DNA of 7,243 nucleotides, from contig JAUVBH010000079.1 of NCBI GenBank assembly GCA_030591285.1, positions 1-7,243 on the forward strand. The letters are read 5' to 3'. Both the position numbers and the translations under genes were made by a program. This stretch comes from Thermoplasmatota archaeon. GTDB taxonomy: Archaea; Thermoplasmatota; Penumbrarchaeia; Penumbrarchaeales; Penumbrarchaeaceae. The notes under the pieces are model-generated. The model had not been told where the DNA came from. It worked only from the letters and a program-made list of their open reading frames with translations, and searched no databases. Positions 6,714 through 7,243 of the stretch are shown here, in pieces (within the stretch, counting starts at the first letter, position 1; each line of letters begins with the position of its first letter).

Positions 6714-6729
6714 ATCTGAAAATCTGAAA
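6714..6729. repeat. Tandem 8-bp repeat in the divergent promoter region
   Basis: ATCTGAAA occurs twice in direct succession (6714-6721 and 6722-6729) between the two divergent genes. It could be a regulator-binding site or chance; nothing else in the window shows the same word pair. Confidence 0.4.
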
Positions 6730-6750
6730 ACCACTCTACTAAACCGCAAG

Positions 6751-6759
6751 TTCTATAAC
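6751..6759 (+). promoter_or_regulatory. Possible TATA box of the PAPS-reductase-like gene
   Basis: TTCTATAAC is centred about 31 bases before the ATG at 6786, so transcription would start at or a few bases before the start codon. No ribosome binding site precedes that ATG, so a leaderless message fits. The assignment rests on position and a loose match. Confidence 0.4.
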
Positions 6760-6785
6760 ATCAGGGTAAATGGCCCTATGTTAAG

Positions 6786-7243
6786 ATGTCACGAGTTTAC
6801 CACGGCAGAATGGACCTCAAATGGTGTAATAAATGCAGATCCCCACTCATCTACGGCAAGACATGTCCGACCTGCTCAGAGATGTCACAGGATGTTAGCT
6901 ACACTCCGCCAGGAGATATCAGACCTGCATTCGTCTATGATATCAAGGAAGTTCTAACCATCGCTGATAGACAATGGGGTCCAGATACAGGTGGAAAACT
7001 GATCGGAGAGGTTTCACCGATCCTACTGAATCCATGTCCTGGACCGGACAGATTGGAAGAGATAATCCTCGATGGAAATGTGATCTGTTCCATTCAATTC
7101 TCAAACAAAACACAGACAAGCACATTGATCATGAGGGAAGCGGGTGGAAAAAGACTGGCAAGATCTGGATTCACACCTAAAAAAGGTTTCGTTGTCATAG
7201 ATCCATCTGTCCTTCCATTCCTTCTCGACGGAAAGAATTTGCT
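6786..7243 (+). CDS. PAPS-reductase-like protein, N-terminal zinc ribbon and PUA-like part
   Basis: The frame is open to the window edge, giving 152 complete codons and no stop. A zinc ribbon comes first (C14, C17, C27, C30), then PPGDIRPAF (41-49), a segment with LLNPCPGPDRLEEIILDG, and a PUA-like stretch from about 100 to the end (REAGGKRL, VVIDPSVLPFLLDGKNL). This order resembles the N-terminus of archaeal PAPS-reductase-like proteins, in which a PP-loop ATP-pyrophosphatase domain and often a ferredoxin-like 4Fe-4S domain follow. Those domains would lie beyond the window, so the enzyme activity (sulfonucleotide reduction or another sulfur transfer or adenylation reaction) cannot be confirmed. 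The ATG at 6786 is the first start codon after the in-frame stop at 6756-6758, and it places the zinc ribbon close to the N-terminus. It is divergent from the TerB-like gene. A separate RNA-binding PUA protein is the main alternative. Confidence 0.7.
   Translation, partial: MSRVYHGRMDLKWCNKCRSPLIYGKTCPTCSEMSQDVSYTPPGDIRPAFVYDIKEVLTIADRQWGPDTGGKLIGEVSPILLNPCPGPDRLEEIILDGNVICSIQFSNKTQTSTLIMREAGGKRLARSGFTPKKGFVVIDPSVLPFLLDGKNL

Noticed and set aside
6298..6727. Plus-strand frames at 6298-6507 and 6515-6727
   Set aside because: They are the complement of the TerB-like gene, which has the duplicated acidic motifs, a ribosome binding site and a consistent helical pattern.
6943..7180. Short frames on both strands inside the last gene
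   Set aside because: They overlap the zinc-ribbon/PUA-like reading frame, which stays open to the window edge and has conserved motifs; the short frames have none.

Overview
The window most likely comes from an archaeon, probably a euryarchaeon of the Thermoplasmatota type. This is inferred from gene content and was not tested by any search. The clues are: large secreted proteins anchored by a C-terminal membrane helix, with cadherin-like and aspartate-rich calcium-binding modules; an archaeal-style zinc-ribbon/PUA N-terminus of a PAPS-reductase-like protein; a compact archaeal DEDD nuclease; and GGTGA-type ribosome binding sites mixed with apparently leaderless starts. Base composition is moderate and looks even throughout. 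I see no insertion sequence, CRISPR array, tRNA, rRNA or sign of recent transfer.

Layout. Positions 1-1887 hold the 3' end of a long surface-protein gene: cadherin-like and PKD-like ectodomain modules, two Asp-rich Ca-binding loops, one membrane helix, and a 235-residue acidic then Pro/Gln-rich cytoplasmic tail. A strong hairpin plus T-tract (1900-1935) closes it. Next comes a close-packed plus-strand cluster: flavin prenyltransferase UbiX (1977-2552), a DEDDy RNase H-like nuclease (2573-3325), a single-pass surface protein of unknown function (3322-4131), and a large MscS-type channel with two extracellular beta-sandwich repeats (4141-6279). Gaps are 20 bp, a 4-bp ATGA overlap, and 9 bp, so one transcript is likely. 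A TerB-like gene (6288-6668) runs convergently on the minus strand, only 8 bp from the channel stop. A 117-bp divergent promoter region separates it from the start of the PAPS-reductase-like gene (6786 to the window end, truncated).

How the genes may work together. UbiX makes prenylated FMN for UbiD-type decarboxylases; no ubiD lies here, so its partner must be elsewhere. The channel and the single-pass surface protein are adjacent and both have exported domains, so they may form one envelope unit responding to tension or ligands; this is inference from layout only. The nuclease has no obvious link to either. The two ends of the window cut genes. No single previously unknown system can be proved from this sequence. 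The strongest candidate for something unusual is the MscS channel with twin ectodomain and its neighbouring surface protein.
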